DNA of 64,000 nt, from contig JARDYH010000001.1 of the NCBI GenBank assembly GCA_029215795.1, positions 401,549,154 to 401,613,153 on the forward strand. The letters are read 5' to 3'. The stretch comes from Anniella stebbinsi. Taxonomy: Eukaryota; Chordata; Lepidosauria; Squamata; Anniellidae. Under the pieces are notes generated by a model. That model was not told the origin of the DNA. It ran no database searches and saw nothing but the letters and a program-made list of their open reading frames with translations. Below, one piece after another: positions 10,421-22,059 of the stretch. The position numbers and the translations under genes were made by a program. Each line of letters starts with the position of its first letter. Within the stretch, counting starts at the first letter, position 1.

Positions 10421-10619
10421 AGAACCAGTGCTTAATTTTAAAAGCACAGATACCAGGGAGTCAAGAATATATGGGATCCATGCCATATAACTCTAAGCAT
10501 CTGGAGAGAGGTTGCAGCCAAACAGTGTTGAGGGAAAGACATTTTGTACATTCGCAAAGGCAGTGTTTCTGATTATATAATATTGTTTAATATGTATTTC
10601 TTCAAAGAAGGAGCAAGGA

Positions 10620-11052
10620 TAAAGGAGGCAGGGTGTGCGGCTCAAGCAATATGGCAAAGTGATGGAGCTACAAGGCCAACAGCATCTGCACTAATCCTTG
10701 GGGAAAGGAGAGCTTTCTCTGTTGTGGCACTCCGGCTCTAGAATGAGCTCCCTAGAGAGGTTCGCCTGGTACCTACAATATGCTCCTTTCGATGCCAGGT
10801 GAAAACCTTATTTTCACAATATTTTAACAGTTTATTATCATAGTCTTTTAATTCCACTGTTTTAAATCTGTATTTTAATTTTGCATTTCAAATCTGCATT
10901 GCTGCGCGGTTTTATTTTTACCCTGGTTGTGTTTTTATATTGTATTTTTGTATCGTGTTTTTATATTGTTTTGTTGATGGTTTAAATTTTTGTGAACCTC
11001 CCAGAGAGCTTCGGCTATTGGGTGGTATATAAATGGAATAAAGAAATAAATG
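10620..11052 (+). mobile_element. L2-type LINE 3' end
   Basis: ORF2 C-terminal remnant (GGAGAGCTTTCTCTGTTGTG, GAATGAGCTCCC), a T-rich 3' UTR, then the typical CCCAGAGAGCTTCGGCTATT and GGTATATAAATGGAATAAA tail. Confidence 0.88.
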
Positions 11053-12185
11053 AAGGCAAATGTAACATGCTTAAGAGTAGCTACAGCACCTTCTTGATTC
11101 ACGGTGTAAACCCAATTTCATGATTTACTTTGCACATTCCACACTGGATCAGATCTCAGTATTGTCCAACCTTCATCATTTATTAAAGCCACCTGTGTAC
11201 ACTTTTTTCATGCTTCTTGTCATTTTTCCAAACCAAAACAGCTTCAAGGATTTGAGAAGGGGTGGAGCAGAGGAGGTACGGTGGAGCCATCTCCCACATT
11301 AGCCAACAGACATCCATCAAACTTGGCTTTTCCCCCAACATGCAAGAAACGTGAAGAACTGCTTTCAATGGTCAGGAAGGACATGCCTGTGCTTTCAGCA
11401 TAAAGAAAGTGTACCTAAACAATCTCCACCCCATTTAAAAGATGCTATGTATCTCTCTTCATACTTGTTCTACTCATGCCACTGTCCACAGGAGACAGAA
11501 GAGAACATAATTAGAAACTCAACTCAGCCTTGACTTATTTGGGTACATGCATTGTTTTTGCCGTTGGCATTAGCTCCTGATGTATAAGAGTCACTCGGAG
11601 AGAAATGGGTGACCATATTTCTGTTGGATCCCGATCGATGTCACTTTAGCCAAAGCCAGCTGGCATAACTTGGGAGCGCTATTGGCTGTCGTTGCTGAGG
11701 CCTCTCTTCAGGAGGGCAAGATAAGGCGCTGAATAAGTGAAAAACCGTCAGCTGCTCAAGAAGCACAACCTCAGCAGATTTCCTGTAAATGCTTTGGGCA
11801 CCCTAAATAAATAAATAAAGCCCAAACTAATCCCATTTGCAGTATTAAAGGATTTAAGGGAAAGCCATTTTAAAAGCATCAAGATAGCATTAATAATGAT
11901 GTCTGAACATGGCATGGCAATGCCTGTGACATTGTAATCTTCATTAAAAAATTAAATTTCTAATTTTTTGTTTTGTTTTGTTTTCTGGAAGCCTCATAGA
12001 GTCAGGGGGAATGCAAAGGCTTTCTTGTCTAAACTCGTAAGCCAGCAATCCTATATTTTGGAGCAGGTGTTGTGGAACTGGTAGGATATCTCTGATATTC
12101 AGTTACTTGAAGCATGCAGCCTAGATGAAGGCCGCTTTGTTTGCTTGTTTTTAATTTTTTTAAATGGCTCCATTACGGAATATTA
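11053..12185. other. Non-repetitive sequence, possible conserved block
   Basis: No gene supported. 11570-11770 looks low in repeat content and moderately GC-balanced (GATCCCGATCGATGTCAC, GGGAGCGCTATTGGCTG), and could be a conserved non-coding element. That needs a cross-species alignment. Confidence 0.3.
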
Positions 12186-12548
12186 TTCAGCATGTAGTGG
12201 AACCAGATCTCACACGGTTGATGCACTGGGAGTTTTTGATTAGCAAGGATCATCTGCCACCCCAGCAACAATAAATGTTTCCCTGTTGTGGGTATTTTGG
12301 TGTGTCTTGGTCTTGAATGGGCAATGAAGGTCCATTAGCTTTAACAAAGCCCTGCTCCCAATGGAGATGGAAAACTGCTAAAACTGGTTTGTTGAGTCTG
12401 AGATAAAATGTTTCTCCCTGGCGCTTGGAAAAGAAACTCCTGGAAAATCTTTGTCAACCACCCAGACAGCTTCAGCCATTGGATGGTACAGAAATATAAG
12501 AAATTAATGAATGAACTCTTGAGCTGGTGGCCTTATGCTGTTTGGGGA
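12186..12548 (+). repeat. Unclassified repeat pair, copy 1, with L2 tail inserted
   Basis: Shares CTTTTTGATTAGCA/GTTTTTGATTAGCA, GAGATGGA.ATGAAAACTG, TGAGATAAAA.GTTTCT and CTTGAGCTGG.GG.CTTATGCT with 55600-55825. In this copy about 61 bp at 12454-12514 is extra, and it is an L2 3' tail. Confidence 0.65.
12454..12514 (+). mobile_element. Very short L2 3' tail inserted in a repeat
   Basis: ACCACCCAGACAGCTTCAGC, then ATTGGATGGTACAGAAATAT and AATTAATGAATGAA, matches the last 60 bp of L2-type 3' ends such as 10980-11052. It is absent from the paralogous repeat at 55600-55825, so the empty site is visible. Confidence 0.7.
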
Positions 12549-13925
12549 AATGTTGGGCCAGCTTATTTAAGCCACAATGGGTTGTGGAGCATGCTGGCCG
12601 CCATTTTGAATATTCAAGAGGGTGCACGCCATGGCTTATTGTGTCATGCAAACCCATGGGCTGTTTTGGGGTTATGTGAGACACCCTTGAATGACATGAT
12701 AGGCCGCAGTGACTACCTGTAATGTTACACTTATATTGTAAGTAGCTAGCTTTTTTGGATCTGTGTGGCTTTTTTCCCTTCTAGAGCTGAATATATTTCC
12801 ATGATATGCTGATGCACTAGCCTGTTACATAGGAATCTCCATTCTAGTATGTCAAACTACTGATTCGCTTAACCGCAACAACCCATGGATTACATGTGAA
12901 ACATCTGGATCCTGATACTTTAATTCTAAGTGTCTGTCTCTTCCACCAGGCTCTCGTTGATGGATGTCAGGGTTTTTGTAAAAAAACAAAGTAGATCTCA
13001 CAAACATGCCCAAGCCTCACTTACAGTATAGGTATATCCATGTTTATTTGGAAGCAAACTTGGCTTATTTCAGTGGTTTATACTCCCAGCTATGTTTGCA
13101 TAGGATTGCAGCCTAAAGGTTGCAGCCCTACCAGAAACGTTTGGACGAAACAATTTTCTCTTCCAAGGAACAGGAAAAATAAGGGGAAATTATCAAACCA
13201 TCCAGAAAATATGTTTTTGCGACTCTATACCCACCCACCCCAGCCAGATTTTCACATCTCTAAAAACAGTGGGGGTGAGTTTATGACATGTTACGACTTA
13301 TATCCTGAAGCCACACAATTTACTTGTGAAATGGGGCATTTTATATGAAGTGAACAAATTTGGTAAGAGATCAATAAAATACAATAAAACCTAGTACAAT
13401 TTAAAGGGGATTTATCCAGGGTGCAGCACAGTATGACGGATAAGCACTTTCTCTGCTACGCCAGGCGAGTCAGATAACGCCCTGTTCTTTTAAATAACAT
13501 TTGCCATATTATTCCAAGTAATGTATGAATCAGCATTCTGGCTCAACATAAAAGAGATTAAGTCGTATTTTTAGCAGCCTGGTCATGAAAACTGTAATTT
13601 GATTTATTGATCTTTATACATGAGCTTGAGAGAGCAAGCAGAAGAGAGCAGATATGTCACTTAAACAAATAGAAGCGGGAATATTTCCATTCCATTGTTT
13701 GTTTTAAATAATCTGCTTTTGCAGACCACTTAATTTTGAGCCTTTTGAACAATCTACATACATGTTAATGCCTCATTTTTAATAATACCAAAAAAAGTCC
13801 CAAGATGGCATTTTTGTAGCCATGTAAGAATAAAGCCTCACTGTCTTCCACCCGTGTCAGCTCTTTTGACTCAACAACTCATGCACACAGTTCATGCCTG
13901 AATGTCTAGTTTGTACACTCATATG
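12549..13925. other. Non-genic; AT-rich possible conserved block at 13430-13620
   Basis: No gene supported. 13000-13110 has AGGTATATCCATGTTTATTTGG-like remnants of the CAATCCTATGCATG palindrome family. 13430-13620 is repeat-free and AT-rich (CAGATAACGCCCTG, TTTGATTTATTGATC) and could be a conserved non-coding element. Confidence 0.3.
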
Positions 13926-14092
13926 CTTTGCAAGCAGAAGGTCCCAGGTTCTATCCCTGGCATCTCCAGGTAGGGTGAGGAAAGAATCCCGCCTGAAACT
14001 CCAGAAAGTCATTGCTGGCACTCAGTGCTGACAATATTGAGATAGATGGACCAATGGTCTGACTCAGTATAAGGAAGCTTCCCACGTTGACC
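13926..14092 (+). mobile_element. tRNA-derived SINE (squamate type)
   Basis: GCTTTGCAAGCAGAAGGTCC precedes a pol III B-box-like GGTTCTATCCC at 13947-13957. The non-tRNA body ends GATGGACCAATGGTCTGAC, TCAGTATAAGGAAGCTTCC. This is the arrangement of tRNA SINEs common in lizards and snakes. The A box is degenerate. Confidence 0.85.
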
Positions 14093-14146
14093 CTCCTGGG
14101 ATCATACCTTCATGGGTCTCTGCTACAGGATGCCTTGAGTAGAGGT

Positions 14147-14282
14147 CAGCCTTCTCCAACCTGGTGTCCTCCAAATATTGTGGACTTCAGTTCCCATCGG
14201 CCCCAAACAGTATGTCCAATGGTCAGGAATCCTGGGAATTAAAGCCCAAAATATCTGGAGGGAACCAGGCTGAGGAAGGTTG
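14147..14282. mobile_element. Palindromic CAGCCTTCC-type MITE
   Basis: CAGCCTTCTCCAACCTGGTG at the left is mirrored by CCAGGCTGAGGAAGGTTG at the right. The arms CTTCAGTTCCCATCGGCCCC and GGAATTAAAGCCC form the stem. Confidence 0.8.
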
Positions 14283-14599
14283 TTCTAGGCTTTTAATAAA
14301 TAAATGCAATAAATAATATTGACGTGGTCCTCTGTTTCGGCTACCACTCCAAAGTACTTCGTTCCTTCAGAAGATCCTAATAGTTCCCCTGCTACCTTAA
14401 TCTCCCCTTTCTGGGAACCTTGATCTTATTCCTCACTTCTTGTCCAGTCCTTCCAGTCTCCTTCCTCAGTCAGGGGAGCTGTCCAGCTATGTCAGGAGGC
14501 CCACAGTTGAGCAGGAGAGGAGCTGTCCAGAAGGTAACTAGAGCAGGTGTATAGAGATTGCTGCATAGCTGGACAGTAAGTGAGGGGTTTCAGCTTCTC

Positions 14600-14735
14600 C
14601 ACTCCAATTCCCTCCAGGTGTTTTGGCCTGCAGCTCCCATCTTCCCTGTCCCTTGGCTATGCCAACTTGGGCTGATGGGAGTTGTAAGCCAAAATGTCTG
14701 GAGGCACCAGGACGATGAAGGATGAGTTACGTATT
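14600..14735. mobile_element. Palindromic CAGCCTTCC-type MITE, eroded
   Basis: CCCTCCAGGTGTTTTGGCC with CAGCTCCCATC on the left is mirrored by GATGGGAGTTGTAAGCC and TGTCTGGAGGCACCAGG on the right. The ends are diverged. Confidence 0.65.
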
Positions 14736-14910
14736 CACAATTTAGCTGCCCCAACCTTCTTGGAGTGCTACTGAGGACCAGATCCTGACTGTACTTATAG
14801 TCATGGTTCCTCCTCCCCAAGCAGGATTCTGAGATGGGATGTCTCATCTTGCCGAGCAAGCTGGCAGGTCCTAACACTCCTCATTGTGTTCTATTGTTCC
14901 CTAATGTCCG

Positions 14911-15310
14911 GTGATGTAATGGTAAATTCCATCCTCATCAACATGACATTCCCCATAGCCTCAAGAAGAGTGCAAAGATGTAGGCAGCTATGTTGATCCA
15001 TATCAACAAACCAGTTCCAGCAGTTTTATCTCCACCAGGAGCCAGGTCTTTGGTAAAGCTAAAGAGAATGAATTGCCCATTCAATACTGAGCCATGTCAA
15101 AATGCTTTGCATTGCAATAGGGAACAATATAATGCTGTTGAGAAATTTAATTTCCTCACAGCTACTGTGAGGACTGCAGCTAAGCTCAGAGGAAACAGGG
15201 AAATCTTAGGGGGACAGAAGATGACACGACAATCCGCGCTAATAAAAAAGTGCCAGTGCTGCATCCCTGTGAGCTCTGGCTCTGCTACATCACTGCTAAT
15301 TTCTCGATAC
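14911..15310 (+). repeat. Unclassified interspersed repeat, copy 2
   Basis: Paralogue of 3694-4070 in the same orientation. See that entry for the shared segments. It carries different indels and no conserved frame. Confidence 0.6.
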
Positions 15311-16019
15311 AAGTGCTGGCCTATTATCTCCAACCCTCCCAATCTTTCATGAGCTTAAGACACTTTGATTCCCAATATGCTAGCTACGGAGGGCTCCTTC
15401 CCACATCGAAAGCACCCATACGTTGCCTCTTTGTTTACAATTCAGAGTTAGCAAGGAGTCAATGGGATCATGTCAAATGGAGGGAAGATGCTAAGAATTA
15501 ACTGACAGTAATAGGTTTAAATTGAGAAGTATTACTGCTAAGATTTCTAAAGATGAGCACTGTAAGAAGGAGTAAAGCTCAAGTTGAGAGTGTAATTTTG
15601 TCAAGAGCAGCTTTGAAGAAAAGTAAGCTTGAACTGAACGAAGCAATTGGTGTTGTGGGATATACCAGGTTTGGACACACAGATTCTCTGAATTGAGAAC
15701 CATATGACAATTGGCAATGAATAAATTGAGATTGAGTAGGAAATGTTAAGAAAACCTACTCCAGCAACTAACCAAGGCCTATAGAACTTCCGACTCATTA
15801 TCAGGTCTAGCAGCCTGGAGGCAGGCTGATGGTTCTTCGACATTTCAGGCAGTTCAAGCAACGTTACCCAGGAATCAGGCCAGAGTTAGTCATTATATAA
15901 GGCCAGATGGGACCTTATTGGCTCCTCAGGTCACCCAATCCATGCTGGGTTGAACGCTGCAGAACACCTGTTTGCCATAAGCAGTGGCTGCACTGCAGAG
16001 GCTGCCTCTTCCTTAATTG
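15311..16019. other. Non-genic sequence
   Basis: No gene or recognisable repeat supported. Short open frames on both strands have no domain or splice context. Confidence 0.35.
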
Positions 16020-16027
16020 ATGTAAGG

Positions 16028-16151
16028 CAGCCTTCCCCAAGCTGGTACCTTCCAAATGTGTTGGACTACAACTCCCATGATGCCATAGCTGGCTGTGGGA
16101 TTATGGGAGTTGTAGTTTAACATCTGGAGGGTACCCGGTTGGAGAAGGCTG
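16028..16151. mobile_element. Palindromic CAGCCTTCC-type MITE with 8-bp TSD
   Basis: CAGCCTTCCCCAAGCTGGTA is mirrored by CCCGGTTGGAGAAGGCTG. The stem is ACTACAACTCCCAT and ATGGGAGTTGTAGT. The flanks ATGTAAGG (16020-16027) and ATGTAATG (16152-16159) match at 7 of 8, consistent with a hAT target duplication. Confidence 0.85.
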
Positions 16152-16522
16152 ATGTAATGAGTCAATGGAATAAAGGGTCAAGTACACATGTGGTAAGCTA
16201 TACTTGTCCGATCAACTTGTTGACATCCTCAGACCTCAACAACTAAAATCCATCCAAGCAGATGCCTCAAGGAAACCCACATACATGTCATTAAGGCAAT
16301 ACTCTCCCTGTTGCTCCCCAGCAACTGCTAGAAGTGTTACACTGCCCCTGAATGTGGAGGTTCCACTTAGTGATCATGGTTAATCAACATTTATACTTTC
16401 CTCCTCCAGGCAGATGTGCCCTTACAGATTACAAAATCAACATTCAGTAAGACCAAATCAGTTATGTATCTTATGGAGTGGGCTCAGTAGCACATCTGCA
16501 GAGTCTATGTTTTACTGTTGGG

Positions 16523-16553
<31 letters not shown>

Positions 16554-16660
16554 GAATTTCTTATTCACCTTTCTCTTTAAAAAGACCCAAGGCGACTTAC
16601 AACAAAGTTATTTCAAACATACAAAATATAAAATAGCTCAACACAATTTCCATTAAACAT
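16523..16660 (-). mobile_element. LINE 3' end with (TTA)n
   Basis: (TTA)n at about 16526-16553 is followed by TTATTCACCTTTCTC, AAGGCGACTTACAACAAAG and CATACAAAATATAAAATAG. This is the reverse complement of an L2-like 3' UTR. Confidence 0.6.
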
Positions 16661-16789
16661 ACCATCATACGTCTCCAAATGCTTGGGAAAGTCTTAACTT
16701 GACATCAAAAAAATGACAATGCTGTCACTTTTGATTGTTCTCTTCTAAAATGATGCCTGGCACCGGTAGTTTACATAAGTACATATATT

Positions 16790-17470
16790 TTGAATAATTC
16801 TCTTTTAAAAAAGAAATCCCTTATCTGATTAATATGATGACTTTTTAATAAATTCAAATATTTCAACTGATTAATCTAATTAATATGAAACAGCTAAAAT
16901 GTTCTGCTGTAGTTTAAAACCTTTGTTTGTGTTATAAAAAGGAACCCACCCCCATTAAAATAAATTGAGGTAAAAAACACTAGTTGAAATCATATTTTAC
17001 TAAATGATTTCACTTAAACCAAATGTCCTCCCACTGCACCACATTATGATAATATCGTGAAGCGCGAATGGGTTATTGCAGAAAGCCTTGTTCATTGAAA
17101 CAGATGTATAATGGACACACCCACAACACGAACAAATTAAGAGCATCTTGAATGCTCCATCTGGGGGACTGAGTTCTCCTTTCTCCTTACAGAGAAAAGA
17201 TATAATTGCTGGAAATTATTAAATGCCGTTTGCCTTGCGCATATTAAGGCGGCATTTAAAAATCATGTCTCTGTTACACTTCATGTACTGTTTAGTTTGT
17301 TTATCTGTTTACAATACACAACATAATTAGAGTTTTCTATACGTAGATGCACCTTTGCAAATGCAACATTTTTAAAATATAGAAAATATCAAATGCTTTC
17401 CCTTAAAAAGTGCATCTTATTGAACGGCAGTCAAGAGACTCCAAACTTCTTCCATTTCAGGATTTTTAAG
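16790..17470. other. AT-rich repeat-free block, possible conserved non-coding element
   Basis: No exon or repeat seen. AT-rich sequence with homeobox-like TAAT cores, and segments such as CATTATGATAATATCGTGAAG and TTGCGCATATTAAGGCGGC, is typical of intronic conserved elements. This is a judgement on composition only. Confidence 0.25.
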
Positions 17471-18069
17471 CATGGATAAAACTTGGCTAGAAATTTCTAA
17501 TAAAATAAAGATGTCCATGGAGCCATCTTCTTCAATAAAAATATTTCCTAGGTCAGCAGCCCATTATGCAATGGACGAGATAAGCAGTGCAGTCTGCTGC
17601 TTGTTTTATTTTATTTTATTCACAGTTGATTTTAATTACAGCTGCTGCTGCTACTGCAGCACCCATGGGTTTGGAATCATGCATTTCAAAAGGAGGCGAT
17701 TCTTCAGAGCACACCCTTACATTTAAATAACTTCCTACTGAGAGATGAGACACAGACATATAAGATTGTTGTCACATGCTTTCGGGAAGAGTTGAAAAGA
17801 AGTAAGACTTTAAAAAGCAAGCCCCAGAAACATCCCTTGACATGACGGAGAGTGAGTGAAATCCGTAACACTAGAAGCAACAAAGCATAATACATGCAAA
17901 AGAGCATCCTGGGTGAAATTCCTCCACTCCAAACTGCAGCACTACAATTAGCACAAGAGGCAAAATGAGAAAGGCAAGAGCTCTTTCATCATCTGGGCAA
18001 CAGTATAGAAAAATAGCCTTGCTCTTTAGCTTCGTAATTAAAATCACAGTGGTTGCACAGAAAGGGACT

Positions 18070-18104
18070 CCTGTGATTTCACAAAAGTTTTGTGAAATCA
18101 CAGG
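18070..18104. repeat. Perfect 35-bp palindrome
   Basis: CCTGTGATTTCACAAAA (18070-18086) is followed by a single G and the exact reverse complement TTTTGTGAAATCACAGG (18088-18104). Confidence 0.98.
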
Positions 18105-18230
18105 GATACAGGATTTACCTGAAACAACTGGCAACAATAGAAAACTATCATTTTGCATGGATATAGAGAGCATTTCAAGTGAACAAACATCTTCAGACTT
18201 ATTCATTTGGGCTGCAAGGTCAATCAGTTA

Positions 18231-18330
18231 AGGATGAAATCCTATCCATGTTTAGATAGAAAATGTCCTACAACTTCCAGCATGCCCCAACCATCAGTTG
18301 TTCTGTCTAAACATGCATAGGATTATGCCC
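18231..18330. mobile_element. Palindromic ATCCTATGCATG-type MITE
   Basis: Left AAATCCTATCCATGTTTAGA mirrors right TCTAAACATGCATAGGATTA. Between them is CCTACAACTTCCAGCATGCC. It is related to 47297-47430. Confidence 0.8.
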
Positions 18331-18689
18331 GAAATTAATTGTTTCAAAAAGTGCCTTAGCTGACTAAAAAGTGTTTTGATTAATTGGGAAGTAGACCTTT
18401 AAGGGTCTGTGTGTATTTCTATCCCCTCCTCTTAGAAGAGGGTGGATATATTGTCCCCACTAATGGAAAAATTCCAAAGTGGCTAACATCTACAACAAAC
18501 TACATCAACAATAAAAAACAATATAACAATAATCTCCAACCACGTATGATGTGCTGCTGCCAAAAACTCACTCTTGCGTGTTACCATAAACCTTGCCTTG
18601 GGAGACTGTGTCCTGCACAAGAGGGCTGCCTCAGCTGATCTTAAAGGAAGGGCAGATTCACAAGGGAGGAGATGACCCCTCAAGTGTCA

Positions 18690-18960
18690 TGATCTCTGAA
18701 CCTGGCCCCCTCCACTGTCCTGAGGAAAATTTGAATGAGGAGGTAATAAAGATAGAAGACGTGGCCCTTCCTGCCATTTTCCTTAGGTTCTGAGGAGAAT
18801 TTCCCAGTAGCATCTTCATCTCCTCCACCTCATAGATGCCAGTAGTTACAGACCCAGATAAGGCCCCTTTAAGGAGAACGGCCAGCATCTCCAGGGGAGT
18901 GTGGATAACAGCAAAACAAGCTTAGCCAGCCTTCATAAGACTTCAGCTCTTTGGTGAGTC
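18690..18960 (+). repeat. GSEDxSPA repeat family, copy 2
   Basis: The plus strand reads GSEENFPVASSSPPPHR at about 18788-18838, then CAGCATCTCCAGG, CTTCATAAGACTTCAG and GAGTCAACATCCATC. It parallels 52400-52570. There are stops in frame. Confidence 0.5.
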
Positions 18961-20160
18961 AACATCCATCCATTGCTTCCATTAAGTAGTTCTTCAGGAA
19001 GGCTGGTGAAAGCCAATGGAAGCATCTGCCTCAGGGTACTAGTCAGAACGCTGACCCTGGACCCTCCCTCATCATCCCTGGGTGATGGCGCAAACCCTGG
19101 TTCTAGTATCCTCCCCACATTGCTTGGGGCTGGCAGAAACAAACACAGAGGTCAAGAGCTTTGAGGTGGACCATAAGCAGCCAACAGCGATCTGTAGTTG
19201 TATTGGCTGCCATAGGAATCATTTTCCTCTACCTGATGCTCTGCTTGTGCACTTGTAAATAAAACAAATATTACAAGGGCATCATTAAGACTCAGTGTCC
19301 TTTATCCAAAGCAAACTAAACCCAGGGACACTCCACCTGGAACTTCTCATGGCATGGGGAATTTTGGAATGGATAACAGTACATAGTGATGCATGTTACT
19401 AACCAATTACATTTCCCTGTGAGAACTTGCTGAAAATGAGAAAAGCAATGCAGTTGGAAAAGGCAAGATGAGGCAATAATCTAGGCTCTAGAGCTCAAAC
19501 CCCACTGCTGTCCCTGAATGTACCAGGCTGTTCACTTTACAAATATCTACAAAATCATCTTATAGTCTCACTGAATGAAAAAGATGGGGGGAAACATCAG
19601 GCCATTTGCTAACTCTGAGAGCTTCCATTTCCTGTCAAAAAGTTATGTGGAAATGTAAAGTTTACTAGGCTCATTACCACTGGGGCTGGCCTAATAAAAG
19701 GCACTGCTTCCTCTCCTCCATCCTTGCAAAGTCTCATTTCTGTTATTTCACAAGCAGTAAAGCAAATTGGAGCAGAAGTTCACTGCAAGAGACCAAAGCC
19801 CTTAATTAAATCAGATTCATAAGCATAATCAGAGGAAGATGGTGCTGGAAATAAGTCAGCCAGGTTTATCATTCTCTGTACATGCATTGTACATGCAATT
19901 GCCAAAGTAAAAGTCTCTCTCTCTTTCTAGCGATAAAATAATATTTTTAGACTCTTAGAATGTACCACTGAATCCTAATTAAAAGCAAAGTACCAAATAT
20001 CTGTAATTAAAACCTGCAGTTAATTAAAACCTGCAGATTTTTTTTGTTTTAAGTGAGAATATTTCTTTTAAAACTTTAAGGATAATTAAAGTTATTTAAC
20101 CCTTAACTATTTTTCCTTGGTTTTGAGCTTATAAATGTATCCGCTCCCAAAGTACTGGAG
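18961..20160. other. Non-genic; AT-rich possible conserved block at 19700-20110
   Basis: No gene supported. 19700-20110 is repeat-free (TCAGATTCATAAGCATAATC, TGTACATGCATTGTACATGC) and could be a conserved element. The imperfect TGTACATGCA palindrome near 19878 is visible. Confidence 0.25.
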
Positions 20161-20167
20161 GCCAAAA

Positions 20168-20215
20168 GATTCTCCAACACATCTGGAGGGCCCCAGGTTG
20201 GGGAAGGCTGCTCTA
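20168..20215. mobile_element. Right half of a CAGCCTTCC-type MITE
   Basis: CATCTGGAGGGCCCCAGG and TTGGGGAAGGCTGCTCTAG are the right arm of the family. The left arm is missing. Confidence 0.6.
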
Positions 20216-20751
20216 GCTAGCAGCTAAACAGCCTCCAGATTTCCCCTCTCTTGTTACAATGGAGGGGTCTCTAGTCTGGCTGCATTGTTCAATCGATTAA
20301 TTTGATTAACTTATTAAATCAATTTGATTAGCTAAAAACGTTGCCTTGATTAATCAGGCAGTGGATCCGAACTATTTGTTATTGTTAGTTCAGAATATCG
20401 GCGATGTATTCGCAGCAAGACACGAAGCGACCCAGACACTTCGCTGCCCAGGGAGAGACGCTACTTCCAGCCTGCAATTCTGCTGGCTCGCTACACAGGA
20501 CACCTGTGCACACCTGCAAGGTTTGCTGGCTCTACCTTCAGGCAGCCTGCAAAGCCATGACTTGTATTAAATTAATGTTTATTACATTAATCATGTTATT
20601 TAGGGCTTTCGTTTTATTTGTCTATGAAGAGCACTATAAAATTAAGTTACACTCCCCTCTTCTCACGCCTTCCTTGAGAGATCTCTGCCTAGCCCAAGAC
20701 ATCACCTTGTTAATTTCATGTCTTATTTATCTTATTCTTATCTTATTTATC

Positions 20752-21085
20752 AATTTCATTTGCACCCTGCCTTTCTACCAAGAAAAATGACACTCAAGGC
20801 AGCTGACAATCACAAATAAAACTTGATTAAAATAATAATAAAACTATGCACTGAAACATGAGCAAAACCACAACAATAACAGAATTAAAACAGCATCCAA
20901 CCTAACCCGCTTACATGCCCAAGGCCGGCTTGGATAAAAAGGTCTTTGCCTGCCAGCCAAAGGAGAGCAAAAGAGGGAATGAACCTAGCCTCCCTCGGCA
21001 GGGAGTTCCACAGGCTGGGAGCAGCCACAGAGAAGGCCCTCCTTTGGATCGCTACCGAATGCACCTCTGAAGGCAACAATCTTGA
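20752..21085 (-). mobile_element. L2-type LINE 3' end
   Basis: The minus strand gives the ORF2 C-terminus (reading AFSVAAPSLWNSLPREAR) and then the 3' UTR with GTCATTTTTCTTGGTAGAAA. It ends near TTATTTATCAATTTC. Confidence 0.85.
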
Positions 21086-21217
21086 AAGAAGGGTTGAAAA
21101 TGACTCAAACAGGACGACTTTCCACCACCACTACCACAATTTGACCTGTTCTGGCATAAAGGAGTCTGAGTTTTCCTTAAAGGAAAGAGGATTTTTTTAT
21201 TTCTGAAACCTTTGCAT

Positions 21218-21545
21218 CAGTGGTGTTGAATGTCTTTCAGTTTGAGGGCTGAATTCCATTCCAGGGAAGCTCTCAGGCGTCACATTCCAGTGGAAGGTAG
21301 GGCTGAAGTCGAAATGGGCAGAGCGAAAAGGTAAAAAAGTCCAGCGTATTGTAGCTTAAAACTCCTACTGCCTGTAAAGTCTTAGAAAAGGCATTCCAGA
21401 AGTTTCGGATGCGGAAAAAACTGCACGAAATCCGGGAAACCACCAAATCATCGGCAGTCAAGGGAAAGGGGATAGAGTTAGGGAAAGGTATGGCCATATG
21501 GGGAATACCCAGAAGGCCAGATTGGGAAGGTCAGAATTAGCCTCT
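21218..21545. mobile_element. CAGGGTTG-type hAT-like element, diverged copy
   Basis: Parallels 42073-42371 in order: CAGTGGTGTTGAATGTC, GGGCTGAATTCCATTCC, TCACATTCCAGTGG, CTTAAAACTCCTACTGCC, AAAGGCATTCCAGAAGTTT. The right end is eroded. Confidence 0.6.
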
Positions 21546-21831
21546 GGATTTGACGTTGTGCAGCTCCGCCTTACATTGTCTACAGGCTTAAGCATTTGTA
21601 TTAAACAGCTGCTAAGAGATCTATTTCTCTTATTTATGATGTATTAACTTTTAAGAAACACATCTGACTAAATAATTAATTAGGTTAGGTGAACTGCTGT
21701 CCCTTCTCCCTCATCGCTAGCAACCCGAGCTGACTGGAGAAGATGGCAAAATGCCCTCCGAGACTTTCACAGTGAAAAATAGGAAAAAGAACCCTTGCAT
21801 ACATGGAACATTTCTATTCACATACCAATGC

Positions 21832-21835
<4 letters not shown>

Positions 21836-21878
<43 letters not shown>

Positions 21879-22000
21879 TTATTCTTACCCGCCTCTCCCT
21901 CAGGATCGAGGCGGGGAACAACATTGATACAAATGACATAAAATACATAAAACTGATTAAAAACATATTAATACATTATTAAAATACAGATAAAACTCTG
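21836..22000 (-). mobile_element. L2-type LINE 3' tail with (AAT)n
   Basis: (AAT)n at about 21834-21874, then TCTTACCCGCCTCTCCCTC and GGATCGAGGCGGGGAACAAC. It is almost identical in layout to 57085-57290. Confidence 0.85.
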
Positions 22001-22059
22001 GCAGGTGGGTGAGACTCCTCTCCCCATAATTATGCATGTGTGCTCTCTTAATTCACTCT

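Noticed and set aside
11606..11640. GGGTGACCATATTTC as a further MITE end
   Set aside because: Only about 13 bp match. No opposite end, stem or duplication nearby.
13926..14000. Possible tRNA gene
   Set aside because: Only a B-box-like GGTTCTATCCC is intact. The A box and cloverleaf are degenerate, and SINE body sequence follows.
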